From Clostridiaceae bacterium (lineage in GTDB: Bacteria > Bacillota > Clostridia > Oscillospirales > Acutalibacteraceae), in the NCBI GenBank assembly GCA_016282855.1, contig JAEELT010000073.1:1-55951 (forward strand): 55,951 nucleotides of DNA, written 5' to 3'. The position numbers and the translations under genes are program-made. This document shows positions 7,907 through 16,587 of the stretch, piece after piece; the first letter of the stretch is position 1; each line of letters opens with the position of its first letter. Under the pieces are notes generated by a model, which was given only the letters and a program-made list of their open reading frames with translations, was not told the origin of the DNA and did not search any database.

Positions 7907-9374
7907 AGCAAAAAAAGCTGACCGCAATGTGCTTATTTACAGGTCTGTTATCGCTGTCCTGATAGTGATTTTTATTGTGATTTTCGTTTACGGGCTTAAT
8001 AAAGTGCTTGCAATGGAAGGTACGCTTCCCCCGATAACGAATGAAGAGGGTTTAACCTCCGCTCCCGTTACGGCAGATGACGGCGTAAACTTCCTTAAAA
8101 GAGTTTATGCTCTTGCTCAGGAGAGCAAACCGAAGGCAACGCGTGAAGACACTTTCAGTGTTGACGGTGATTCAATAGACACCGGCGAAAATGAACGCCT
8201 CAAAAAAATGTTTGCGTTTGTATCAGGCGGCTTTGAAAAAAAGCTGGAGGATTCGTTTGAAGATATTGAAACTGATTTCGGAGAGAGTTTCCCCGATGGA
8301 ATTACTTTACCCGATTTCTCTCAGGCAGATGTAATCCCGCAGACTTATTATTTATGCGAAAACTGCGGCATGACAAGCGATGAAGCAAAAGACAAATGCG
8401 ATGAATGCGGCATCGAAACACCCTATACCGAAAGCTCTCGCAATATAAAGTGCAGATACATTTATTATTCCTGCAGAAGCTGCGGCGAAAGAAGCGATAT
8501 TCAGAAACCCGAGTGTGAGGTATGCGGCTGCGTTTATCCTTATAACGAGAAATACGCCGATGAATATGAAGTAACGCTGAAGCTTGACAGTGAATCCGTG
8601 CCTGAGTATTTCAGTCCCGTGGGCAAAGAGAGAATCAAAGAAATACTCGCCGACGAAATAAAAGACAGGTTTGAAATCAGAGATATAGACATAACATACA
8701 ACGATGTTCACGTGTACTATAAGGTGCGCAGAATGACGGATGAGCTGACATATCTTGAGCTTTTCAGAAATATGACCGTCACCGCTCAACTGGAGTTTGC
8801 CCCGCATTATAACACGGGTGAAACCTCAGTTACATTCAACATTACCGAAAAAAACAAGCAGAGTTTCACCTGGCCAGGTATTGAACTGAGCAGCCACGAA
8901 ATGTCCGTTGAGCCGAAAGCAACGGATAACCTGCTTGCAACGCTTACCTGCACTGACCCGACTGAGCCTGTCGTAACCTGGACTTCATCCGATGAAAGCG
9001 TACTTACCGTTGACGAAGAAGGCTATATCAAAGCCGGCAAAGAGGCGGGCTTCGCTACGGTTACCGCTTCATTTGAGTTTAACGGCAAGGAGTATTCCGA
9101 CAGCTGTAAGGTAAATGTAAGGTACTCAGTTGAGTCAATGAAGCTTAACAAACGCAAGGCAAATCTCAGCCCGGGCGACACTCTTACTCTTAAGGCGATG
9201 CCGCAGCCGTCAAAGGCGAGCGTCAAGACCGTTAAATGGTACTCGGAAGACCCGGAAATTGCCCGCGTAGATGAAAACGGCACTGTTACCGCTGTTTCCA
9301 AGGGCAAGACATCTGTTTACGCTCTGTCAGATGACGGGTACTATAAATCGTCCTGTGAGGTGAATGTGAAGTGA
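7899..9374 (+). CDS. Membrane-anchored extracellular protein with two CxxC-pair modules and two Big_2 Ig-like domains
   Basis: 491 aa starting at MSKAKKADRN; the open frame extends upstream, but GGGAGGGGAG (7885-7894) points to this ATG. One N-terminal transmembrane helix (about 11-32) should place the rest outside. Two four-cysteine clusters follow: C153/C156 with C167/C170, and C192/C195 with C206/C209 (plus C211), spaced like rubredoxin or zinc ribbons. Two bacterial Ig-like (Big_2) repeats occupy about 330-408 and 412-490, each with the family's W(T/Y)S-D---V-xxxG core. The role is unknown; surface attachment or sensing is a guess. GTGA overlap with the transporter gene that follows. Confidence 0.7.
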   Translation: MSKAKKADRNVLIYRSVIAVLIVIFIVIFVYGLNKVLAMEGTLPPITNEEGLTSAPVTADDGVNFLKRVYALAQESKPKATREDTFSVDGDSIDTGENERLKKMFAFVSGGFEKKLEDSFEDIETDFGESFPDGITLPDFSQADVIPQTYYLCENCGMTSDEAKDKCDECGIETPYTESSRNIKCRYIYYSCRSCGERSDIQKPECEVCGCVYPYNEKYADEYEVTLKLDSESVPEYFSPVGKERIKEILADEIKDRFEIRDIDITYNDVHVYYKVRRMTDELTYLELFRNMTVTAQLEFAPHYNTGETSVTFNITEKNKQSFTWPGIELSSHEMSVEPKATDNLLATLTCTDPTEPVVTWTSSDESVLTVDEEGYIKAGKEAGFATVTASFEFNGKEYSDSCKVNVRYSVESMKLNKRKANLSPGDTLTLKAMPQPSKASVKTVKWYSEDPEIARVDENGTVTAVSKGKTSVYALSDDGYYKSSCEVNVK

Positions 9375-10987
9375 GTGAAAACACAAACAGCGGCGCCGAA
9401 AAAAGGACACTGAGCGAAAATATATTCGGCGCGGAAGTTAATTCCGCCGCTAACCTCGGTAAAGAGCAGCTCGGAAAATACAGTAACCTCGCCGTAAAGA
9501 TGTTCCACACGGGTGTGCTTTCACCCAAGGAAATGCTGTTCCCGGCCCTCGGCCAGTTCGCCGCAAAGCTTGTCAAAGGCCTGGCGGCTTACAGAACGCT
9601 TTATTTTGTAAACGTTCTGAAAATCGATATGGCTTACGTCACGGTTATTCTCACTCTCATATCGATTTACGATATTCTGAATAATCCTCTTATGGGCGCG
9701 GTTTATGACCGCACAAGAACCAGATGGGGCAAGGCGAGACCTTACATAGTCTTTTCGGCATTCCCGTATTTCCTGTCAACCATCATACTTTACTCGGGCG
9801 CAACAGTACTCGGAGACCGAGCAGGCGATGACCCGCGCAAAATCATTTTTATCTTTGTAATGCTGTTTATTCAGGAAACATTTTCAACTATTTATTCAAT
9901 TCCCCGCGATAATCTTGTTACCCTCCAGACCGCCTGCCCGAAAGACAGAATCACCGTGGGTCTGCTTCAGAACTATATAGGTGAGGTAGGTTCACAGGCT
10001 ATTTACGCGATTTTCCTTCCCCTTATGGAGCTTAACAACAAGGGTTACATAAATGTTTCTCTGCCTCATATTTTCATGATTATGTCATCAATCACAGGCA
10101 TAATCGGCTGCGCGAGCAACATTGCAATGGCAGTCGGGTGCAAAGAAAGGATTCTCCTTCAGCCTAAACCCGCGCCGCTCACAAAGTCCATCTTCTACAT
10201 CCTTAAAAACAAATACGCGTTCAGAAACTTTATTGCCAATTTCGTTGTCAGCTGGTGGAGTGACGGTGGATATTCCTGGGATGTCGTCACACAGCAGGAG
10301 ATATTCGGCGGCTCTATCCCATCGTTTTTGGCTTATATGCCTTATAATATTTTTGACACTCTCAGTATCACGTTTATACCGAAGTTTCAGAAAATCTTTA
10401 AGGGCAACAACAGAAACGCCGTTATTGTCCTTCGCATGTGGGACCTTCTGACAAATGTCGCAATGTGTATTTTCGGCCTGCCGAATGTTCACCGCAGATG
10501 GCTTATGGTCGGTATCTATGCGCTGTTCCACGGTCTGAACGGTCTTAATAACGGCCCATCAAATGTCTTTGAGGCTGAACTCGGCAGAGAAATAAATGAC
10601 TATACCGAGTATGTCAGCGGCGAGAGACCGGACGGCACTTTCAACATTCTTACGGACCTTATTACCAAGATTACGTCTCCGCTTAACGCTTATCTGACCA
10701 TAAAGCTTTTCAAATGGTCCGGCTATGATTCAACGCTTGAGATTCTGCCGTGGGCGCAGGGGAGCAAGGTCGTTTATCAGAAAGTATTCTTCCTGTTTAT
10801 TGGTATTGGTGTGCTTCCGAGTATTATCAAGATGGTTCCCTATATTTTCTATGACCTTACCGGCGAAAAGAGAGAGAAAATGTATATCGCTCTCAATGAA
10901 AGACGTGCGCTTATGGCAAAAGAAGACGAAATCAACGCTGAACTCGAGGAGCTTGAGGAGGCAATCTCATCTTTTGAAGCGCAGTAA
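9371..10987 (+). CDS. GPH-family (glycoside-pentoside-hexuronide:cation) sugar symporter
   Basis: 538 aa with a GTG start overlapping the previous stop (GTGA); GAGG is 10 nt upstream. It has about twelve hydrophobic segments. The GPH/MelB signature is seen in the first cytoplasmic loop as MGAVYDRTRTRWGKARPY, and in the centre as YTEYVSGERPDGTF. The family imports oligosaccharides or glycosides with Na+ or H+. The N-terminal ~50 residues before the first helix and a glutamate-rich C-terminal tail extend beyond typical ~460-aa members. The convergent beta-galactosidase operon makes a galactoside a plausible substrate, by inference only. Confidence 0.82.
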   Translation: MSENTNSGAEKRTLSENIFGAEVNSAANLGKEQLGKYSNLAVKMFHTGVLSPKEMLFPALGQFAAKLVKGLAAYRTLYFVNVLKIDMAYVTVILTLISIYDILNNPLMGAVYDRTRTRWGKARPYIVFSAFPYFLSTIILYSGATVLGDRAGDDPRKIIFIFVMLFIQETFSTIYSIPRDNLVTLQTACPKDRITVGLLQNYIGEVGSQAIYAIFLPLMELNNKGYINVSLPHIFMIMSSITGIIGCASNIAMAVGCKERILLQPKPAPLTKSIFYILKNKYAFRNFIANFVVSWWSDGGYSWDVVTQQEIFGGSIPSFLAYMPYNIFDTLSITFIPKFQKIFKGNNRNAVIVLRMWDLLTNVAMCIFGLPNVHRRWLMVGIYALFHGLNGLNNGPSNVFEAELGREINDYTEYVSGERPDGTFNILTDLITKITSPLNAYLTIKLFKWSGYDSTLEILPWAQGSKVVYQKVFFLFIGIGVLPSIIKMVPYIFYDLTGEKREKMYIALNERRALMAKEDEINAELEELEEAISSFEAQ

Positions 10988-11004
10988 AAACAGCATATAA
11001 ATAA

Positions 11005-11040
11005 TAAGGGCGGCTGCAAATGACAGCCGCCCTTAAACTT
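11005..11040. terminator. Bidirectional terminator between convergent operons
   Basis: 12-bp stem TAAGGGCGGCTG (11005-11016) pairs with CAGCCGCCCTTA (11024-11035), with a 7-nt loop. It has A/T-rich flanks on both sides and lies between the ends of the GPH transporter gene (plus) and the lipoprotein gene (minus). Confidence 0.85.
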
Positions 11041-11045
11041 TGATT

Positions 11046-11558
11046 TTATACGAGATTGATTATGTAATATCTCATTACGCTTTCGCTTACTCCGTCGGAA
11101 ATGCTGATGCAGTAGGAGTAGGTAAGGTTCATATCCGCCCACACGGCAAGCATTATTTTTCCGTCGTTGCCTTTCATGGTTACCGAATAGTCACCGACTT
11201 TTTTAACATTCGCTCTTGTGTAAACGTTGTAGTCTTCGCTTATATCTCCTGACTGAAAGCCCTTACGCAGGAAGCCTCCGTCAAAATTCACCTGTACGAT
11301 TGCGCCGCTCACAACGCCGTATCCCGTTGGGGTTATTCCTTTGGGGATTGTAATGGATTCAATCCCCGCCGCTTCGCAGGCTTCCTCGAGCGAAGCTTTT
11401 TCGGTTACGGGCGAAGTCGGTATTGAAACCGGCTCGGGAGCGGAGGTACTCTCGGTTGCTTCCGGCTGATCTTTTTCTCTGCCTGAGCAGGAGGTGAGAA
11501 ATGAGGCCGCGCCTATTATCAAGGCAAGTGAAATAAGCAGTGCCGTTATTCTTTTCAT
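11046..11558 (-). CDS. Small lipoprotein of unknown function
   Basis: 170 aa. The N-terminal lipoprotein signal peptide is MKRITALL... with lipobox LTSC (C24 would be lipidated). A Ser/Thr/Pro/Glu-rich linker (about 25-55) precedes a ~115-residue domain that I do not recognise, rich in beta-type segments such as GAIVQVNF and YSVTMKGNDGKIMLAVW. It begins 15 nt after the beta-galactosidase stop with GGAG before its ATG, so it belongs to the murC-lacZ transcript, which ends at the shared terminator 11005-11040. A role in galactoside binding is possible but unsupported. Confidence 0.75.
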   Translation of the reverse strand: MKRITALLISLALIIGAASFLTSCSGREKDQPEATESTSAPEPVSIPTSPVTEKASLEEACEAAGIESITIPKGITPTGYGVVSGAIVQVNFDGGFLRKGFQSGDISEDYNVYTRANVKKVGDYSVTMKGNDGKIMLAVWADMNLTYSYCISISDGVSESVMRYYIINLV

Positions 11559-11573
11559 GTTTTTCTCCGTTTC

Positions 11574-14573
11574 TTATACAGGTATTATCGTAAACTCAAA
11601 TCCGAGACCGTTGCTACCGTTGATTATGAATTTGTCAAGCACATCGGGTCCGCAGGATGCGGTGCCCGCGCCTCTCTCAAATCCGCTGATATTTACGGCT
11701 ATGGTGTTTTCATCACGAAGGTCCTCTATGTGACCGGCCTCGTCAAGAAGTTTCTGGCTGAATCTCCTGGCGTTGAAAGCAAGATATTTGCCTTTGTAAG
11801 CAAATACAAGACCCTTGCCGTCGTCATCGGTTACCTTTACATATCTTACCTCGCACCTGTTGCCGCTTTCCTGAGGCCTTATATAAGGCTCATACATTTC
11901 GTCAACATCGGTCTGATATACACCCGCTATGCTTTGAGCATAGTAATCGGGAAGGTTTTCATTGGGCCCGAGGCCGTAATACTCAATATTTTCAAACTCT
12001 GCCGGCATTTCAAGACTGAGCGCGAATCTCGCCATATCAGCAGCCGCGCGTTTTTTCGCGAGAGGTTTGAACTCGGTTTTGACATCGATTATACCGCCGG
12101 CCTTGATTGTGTAATTAACCTTAACTTCAGCTATCGCTCCTTTTACCTTCGGGCTTACAAGCGAATATACAACCGCAGCTTTAACTCCCGCGGATGTCTT
12201 TCGGCAGCTGAAGCCCTTGAGCTTGCACGCGTAATCATTGTAGCCGGCATCATTCCATGAGTTTCTCACTGCGCAGTCATTATCGGTATATGCTCTGTAA
12301 ATGTTGGGCAGGAAACCTCTTCCGATTGCGGGAGCCTGATTGATAAGCTCTTTGCCCGCGTATTTGAACGAATTTATCTGGCCGCAGTCTTTGCAGAGCT
12401 TTACAACCGCTTTGCCTGATTTGACTGTGATGAATTTCTCATCTTCGCTTGTCGCAAGCTTGGCTTTTGACGCGGGAAGCTCATAAACGAATTTCTTTTT
12501 GAAGCAGATTTGCTCAAAAGCGATTTCGTTGACTCCGTCATAGTAATAGAGATTCAGGTGGAAGTCGCAGTTTTCGGCGGGAACTTTTATATCCATCGGG
12601 TAGCTCGCGGTCTGCTCAGGCTCAATGTCTGCCTTGAATTCATCAGCGGCTATGAGAATATTGCCGTTTTTGACAAGCTCCCATACAACGGTTATATATT
12701 TGGTGTTTCTGAATCTGTTGGTGTTTGTGAGTTTAAGTGCCTTGTTTGAGAATTCGGCGCGGATGGGACGGTAAACGTTTTTCATTTCTTTTGCGCCTGT
12801 GTGAAGGCGTCTGTCAGGGTAAACAAGGCCGTCAACACAGAAGCAGCCGTCATGGCGCCATTCGCCGTGGTCGCCGCCGTAGGTGAATTTATACTTACCT
12901 CTGGGGTGATATACCGAGTGATCCGCCCATTCCCAGATACAGCCGCCCATAAGGTTTTCGTATTTGTAAAGTATCTGCCAGTATTCTTCAAGTGCGCCGG
13001 GACCCTCGCCCATGGCGTGAGCATATTCGCAAAGGAAGAAGGGCTTGGGAGTATATTTTTTGCCTCTTGTGTGTTTGCCGCATTTCTCTACATTTGCATG
13101 ATTTGTGTACATCTCTGAAACAACATCGTATGAATGACGCTCAGAATGAATCACGCTCTCATAGTGAACGGGTATCTCGGGATTCTCCTTGTGCAGATAC
13201 TCATAGCAAACATCCTCGCATTGATAGCCGCCGGCCTCATTGCCCAGCGACCACATTGTGACACTCGCCCTGCTTCTGTCACGCAGATACATTCTCTTTA
13301 CTCTGTCAAGAAAGCGGGGAGCCCACTTAATGTTTTTGCTGATGAGGTGGAAATCTTCGTGGGGCGGGCATCCGCAGCCGTGAGTTTCAATATCCGCTTC
13401 GTCAACCGCGTAGAGACCGAGAATATCACACAGGATAAGGAACTGCGGGTCGGGAGGATAGTGAGAGGTTCTGACCGCGTTCACATTAAGGCTCTTCATG
13501 AGCTTGAGATCCTTCTCAATATCATCATATGTCATCACATATCCTGTCTTGTAGTTTGTATCGTGATGATTTACGCCTTTGAACTTGATAAGCTTGCCGT
13601 TGAAATAGAACTTATCCTTTTTAATCTGAACGGTTTTAAAGCCTATGAAATTTCTGATTGCCATTATTTCCGCACCCTTTTTGACGAGCGTGAAATAAGC
13701 GGTATAGAGTTTGGGAACCTCGGCGTTCCAGCTTTTGACATCGAGAGAGGTGAAGCTGATAATTCCGTCGGCTGCGTCGGCGCTTGCACTTGCCTTGAGC
13801 TTTTTGCCGTCATAGATTTCGGCTTTGACCTCATAGCCCTTGAGCTCACCCTTGATGTCAAATTTCACATCAAGATCCCAGCCTTTTTTTGCGGGCTTAG
13901 TTTTGTAATAAACATCGTTTACATAAGTCTTGGGCATTTCGTAGAGAAGCACATCTCTGAATATTCCGGCTTCCCTGAACATATCCTGGCACTCAAGGAA
14001 AGTGCCGGTTGACCATTTATGGATAAGTACGAAGAGCTCATTAGCGCCTTTCTTGATGAAGGGGGTAATGTCAAACTCCGCGGTGTTGTGCGAGCCTTCA
14101 CTGTAGCCGACATAATTGCCGTTAACATATACATCAAGGCAGGGTGCCGCGCCGAGGAATGAGAGTATGAAAGTCTTGTTCTTTGACGCTATGTCAAACA
14201 TCTTTCTGTAAATGGCGGCAGGCTGCTCTCTGGGAATGTGGGGGGGAGTGTCGTCAAAAGGATACCAGCAGTTGAGATAAGCGGGGCTGTCATATCCGGT
14301 TCTCTGCCAGGTGCAGGGAACATTTATTTTGTCAAATTCTGTTTTGACCGTGTCGATTATTTCAGGCATCTCTTTGCAGGAGGGATAATCTCTGCAATCC
14401 CATTCACCTGAAAGAAGCCTGACAATGTCAGATGATTTGCGTTCTTTTTTGAACGGAACAGCCGAAAGAGCTTCCTTGCTTGAGTAGGGAATCATATAAG
14501 CTCTGCCTTCGAGCTTATTGATTTCATAGGTTCTGAAGTCGTGAAAATTCTTTTGGTTTAAGGCGTATTTCAT
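11574..14573 (-). CDS. lacZ: Glycoside hydrolase family 2 beta-galactosidase (LacZ type)
   Basis: 999 aa from MKYALNQKNF. The longer frame start (14582) lies only one base from GGAGG (14584-14588), whereas the chosen ATG is 10 nt away and forms an ATGA overlap with murC. The order is sugar-binding, Ig-like, TIM-barrel and C-terminal small-chain domains, as in E. coli LacZ. Counting from the chosen start, the acid/base glutamate is E446 (WSLGNEAGG) and the nucleophile E516 (LCEYAHAMGEG). The usual NG after HAMG is EG here. There is no signal peptide, so it is cytoplasmic and would hydrolyse imported beta-galactosides. Its position behind murC is unusual. Confidence 0.93.
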   Translation of the reverse strand: MKYALNQKNFHDFRTYEINKLEGRAYMIPYSSKEALSAVPFKKERKSSDIVRLLSGEWDCRDYPSCKEMPEIIDTVKTEFDKINVPCTWQRTGYDSPAYLNCWYPFDDTPPHIPREQPAAIYRKMFDIASKNKTFILSFLGAAPCLDVYVNGNYVGYSEGSHNTAEFDITPFIKKGANELFVLIHKWSTGTFLECQDMFREAGIFRDVLLYEMPKTYVNDVYYKTKPAKKGWDLDVKFDIKGELKGYEVKAEIYDGKKLKASASADAADGIISFTSLDVKSWNAEVPKLYTAYFTLVKKGAEIMAIRNFIGFKTVQIKKDKFYFNGKLIKFKGVNHHDTNYKTGYVMTYDDIEKDLKLMKSLNVNAVRTSHYPPDPQFLILCDILGLYAVDEADIETHGCGCPPHEDFHLISKNIKWAPRFLDRVKRMYLRDRSRASVTMWSLGNEAGGYQCEDVCYEYLHKENPEIPVHYESVIHSERHSYDVVSEMYTNHANVEKCGKHTRGKKYTPKPFFLCEYAHAMGEGPGALEEYWQILYKYENLMGGCIWEWADHSVYHPRGKYKFTYGGDHGEWRHDGCFCVDGLVYPDRRLHTGAKEMKNVYRPIRAEFSNKALKLTNTNRFRNTKYITVVWELVKNGNILIAADEFKADIEPEQTASYPMDIKVPAENCDFHLNLYYYDGVNEIAFEQICFKKKFVYELPASKAKLATSEDEKFITVKSGKAVVKLCKDCGQINSFKYAGKELINQAPAIGRGFLPNIYRAYTDNDCAVRNSWNDAGYNDYACKLKGFSCRKTSAGVKAAVVYSLVSPKVKGAIAEVKVNYTIKAGGIIDVKTEFKPLAKKRAAADMARFALSLEMPAEFENIEYYGLGPNENLPDYYAQSIAGVYQTDVDEMYEPYIRPQESGNRCEVRYVKVTDDDGKGLVFAYKGKYLAFNARRFSQKLLDEAGHIEDLRDENTIAVNISGFERGAGTASCGPDVLDKFIINGSNGLGFEFTIIPV

Positions 14574-15961
14574 TTGTCGCATCCCTCCAGGATTTTTATC
14601 ATTATTTTTGCAGCTTTGTATATATCACCGCAGCCGAGAGTGATAATACAGTCTCCCTCTTTTGCGTGAGTTACGGCATAGTCCGCCACTTCCTCAAAAG
14701 TGTTGTACCAGACGGAGCCGGGCACTTTTGCGCTTAAATCGGCGGAGTAAATGTTGTAAGTGTTGACCTCGCGCGAGCCCATTATTTCGGTGAGTATGCA
14801 TTGATCCGGTATGGAGAGCACCCTCGCGAAGTCATCCAGAAGCATTGCCGTCCTGGAGTAGGTAAACGGCTGAAAGACGGCATAGACTTTATTGAACCCC
14901 ATTTTCATCGCTGTCCTGAGGGTAACCTCAAGCTCAAGCGGATGATGGGCGTAATCATCGATTATCGTGATTCCGTTTATTTCGGCAAGCTTTTCAAAAC
15001 GCCTTCCCGCGCCTCTGAAATCTGCGATTCCTTTCACACAGTCTTCAAAACGAACTCCGCTGTACATTGTGCTTGCAATTACAGCGAGGGCATTATGAAC
15101 ATTATGCCTGCCGGGCACACTCAGTGAAACTCTTCCGAGCGTCTGACCGCTGACGCACAGGTCAAAAGAATAATACTCGTGACTGCCTTCAATGTTGAGC
15201 GCTCTGTAATCGCAACGCTCGCCCGTGCCGAATGTGATTATGTCCTTATCGGTGCTGCTTAATACATCTTTAAGCGCGTCGAAAGTGTTTTCGTCGTCTC
15301 CGTTATAAATAATCGCCTTGGTGGCCATTGAGGCGAATTTGGCAAAAGAACGCTTGAGATTATCAAAGGTTTTGAAATAGTCAAGGTGATCCTCATCCAC
15401 ATTGAGCACCACGGCTATATCGGGCGTAAGATCAAGGAAGGTATCCACAAACTCACAGCTCTCGCAAACCATATGTTCGCTGTTACCCACTATGCCGTTT
15501 GAGCCGGTAAGGGGAAGCTTGCCGCCTATAACGGCAGTCGGGTCAAAGCCCGCCTCTATGAGTATCTGGGTTGCCATTGAGCAGCTCGTGGTTTTGCCGT
15601 GGGTGCCGCTTATGCAGATTGCGTTGGGGTATATTCTTGTGATTGCTCCGAGCAGCTTGCTTCTCTCAAAAGTCGGTATTCCGCTTTGCTTTGCCGCTAC
15701 AAGCTCGGGGTTGTCGGGAAGGAGAGCGGCGGTATAAACAATCATCTCGGCACCCTCGATATTTTCCGCCTTCTGACCGAGCACAACCGGTATGCCCAGC
15801 GACCTTATCCTTTTGAGCGTGTCGGTTTCGTTGTTATCCGAACCTGAGAGAATGTAGCCCTCCTTGTGGAGTATTTCCGCAAGCGGGCACATGCCCGAGC
15901 CGCCGATGCCTATAAAGTGAACTCTTTTGACTTCCTTGAGAAGTCTGTCTATTTCAAACAT
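14570..15961 (-). CDS. murC: UDP-N-acetylmuramate--L-alanine ligase MurC
   Basis: 463 aa, normal length. It adds L-Ala to UDP-MurNAc in the cytoplasm, the first peptide step of peptidoglycan synthesis. The N-terminal Rossmann motif is HFIGIGGSGMCPLAEIL (15-31), the ATP-binding P-loop is GTHGKTT (119-125), the metal-site region reads NVDEDHLDYF, and the C-terminal ligase domain contains DDYAHHP. GAGG lies 8 nt before the ATG. It is the first gene of an operon with lacZ and the lipoprotein, diverging from nusB; mur genes are more often linked to division or cell-wall genes. Confidence 0.96.
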   Translation of the reverse strand: MFEIDRLLKEVKRVHFIGIGGSGMCPLAEILHKEGYILSGSDNNETDTLKRIRSLGIPVVLGQKAENIEGAEMIVYTAALLPDNPELVAAKQSGIPTFERSKLLGAITRIYPNAICISGTHGKTTSCSMATQILIEAGFDPTAVIGGKLPLTGSNGIVGNSEHMVCESCEFVDTFLDLTPDIAVVLNVDEDHLDYFKTFDNLKRSFAKFASMATKAIIYNGDDENTFDALKDVLSSTDKDIITFGTGERCDYRALNIEGSHEYYSFDLCVSGQTLGRVSLSVPGRHNVHNALAVIASTMYSGVRFEDCVKGIADFRGAGRRFEKLAEINGITIIDDYAHHPLELEVTLRTAMKMGFNKVYAVFQPFTYSRTAMLLDDFARVLSIPDQCILTEIMGSREVNTYNIYSADLSAKVPGSVWYNTFEEVADYAVTHAKEGDCIITLGCGDIYKAAKIMIKILEGCDK

Positions 15962-15994
15962 AAAACATCCTCACATAGTGTTTAATCATCGGTT

Positions 15995-16023
15995 ATTATA
16001 CTATATATTGTATAAAAAAGAAA
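15995..16023 (-). promoter_or_regulatory. Probable murC operon promoter
   Basis: On the minus strand a consensus -10 TATAAT (15995-16000) is preceded at 17 bp by a weak -35, TTTCTT (16018-16023). Confidence 0.45.
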
Positions 16024-16069
16024 GAGGTTTTATTATAATTATGTAAAATTTTTAGGAACAGTATGACAT

Positions 16070-16113
16070 AAAAATGCATAAAATTGTGAATATTCTGTGT
16101 TTTATGCATTTTT
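16070..16113. repeat. AT-rich inverted repeat between murC and nusB
   Basis: Perfect 14-bp arms AAAAATGCATAAAA (16070-16083) and TTTTATGCATTTTT (16100-16113) with a 16-nt loop. It lies between two divergent promoters, where a terminator is not expected, so a protein-binding site or supercoiling-sensitive cruciform is more likely. Confidence 0.6.
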
Positions 16114-16116
16114 CGG

Positions 16117-16145
16117 TTGTTTTTATTTATATATAATGATATAAT
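16117..16145 (+). promoter_or_regulatory. Promoter of the nusB-recN operon
   Basis: TTGTTT (16117-16122), 17-bp spacer, TATAAT (16140-16145). A second TATAAT-like box overlaps at 16132-16137. GGGAGG (16173-16178) lies 7 nt before the nusB ATG. Confidence 0.7.
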
Positions 16146-16185
16146 GCAACCGTAATAATTATCCCTGACGGCGGGAGGTAATGAT

Positions 16186-16587
16186 ATGACCAGATCACAG
16201 GAGCGCGAGCAGGCTTTTATTCTGCTGTTTGAAAAATCTTTCAATATCGAGACGGATGCTTCTCACATTGCCGAAATGGCATACGAATCCGAAGTGATTG
16301 AGAAATCTGATTTCTCCGAGACGCTCTTTTTCAAAGCCTGCGAAAAGCTTGAAGAGATTGACGGAATAATTTCAAAATATGCCAGGGGCAGGAGCTTTGC
16401 GAGAATAAGCAGAGTTTCTCTTGCCGTGCTCCGTCTTGCGCTTGCAGAGATAAAATATTTTGATGAAGTGCCTGTCAGCGTTTCAATAAACGAAGCTGTG
16501 GAGCTTTGCAAAAAATATGCTTCAGAAGAAGAATATTCATTTGTAAACGGTATACTCGGCAACGCCGTAAGAAGCGGTGAGCTATGA
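16186..16587 (+). CDS. nusB: Transcription antitermination factor NusB
   Basis: 133 aa, an all-helical protein of the usual NusB size. It starts MTRSQEREQAF and has the conserved C-terminal segment containing VPVSVSINEAVELCKKYA and FVNGILG. NusB binds NusE (S10) and boxA RNA in rRNA antitermination. It is the first gene of a long operon whose gene order matches the Bacillus/Clostridium nusB-xse-ispA-dxs cluster. The ATG at 16181, five bases upstream, is out of frame. Its end overlaps the next gene by 4 nt. Confidence 0.93.
   Translation: MTRSQEREQAFILLFEKSFNIETDASHIAEMAYESEVIEKSDFSETLFFKACEKLEEIDGIISKYARGRSFARISRVSLAVLRLALAEIKYFDEVPVSVSINEAVELCKKYASEEEYSFVNGILGNAVRSGEL

Noticed and set aside
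13134-14012. 292-codon open frame on the plus strand opposite the beta-galactosidase gene
   Set aside because: It lies wholly antisense to a clear GH2 gene, has no plausible RBS or family motif, and is explained by the codon bias of the opposite strand.
14574-14582. Longer lacZ start at 14582 (three extra residues)
   Set aside because: Only one base separates it from GGAGG; the ATG at 14573 has a 10-nt spacing and an ATGA overlap with murC.
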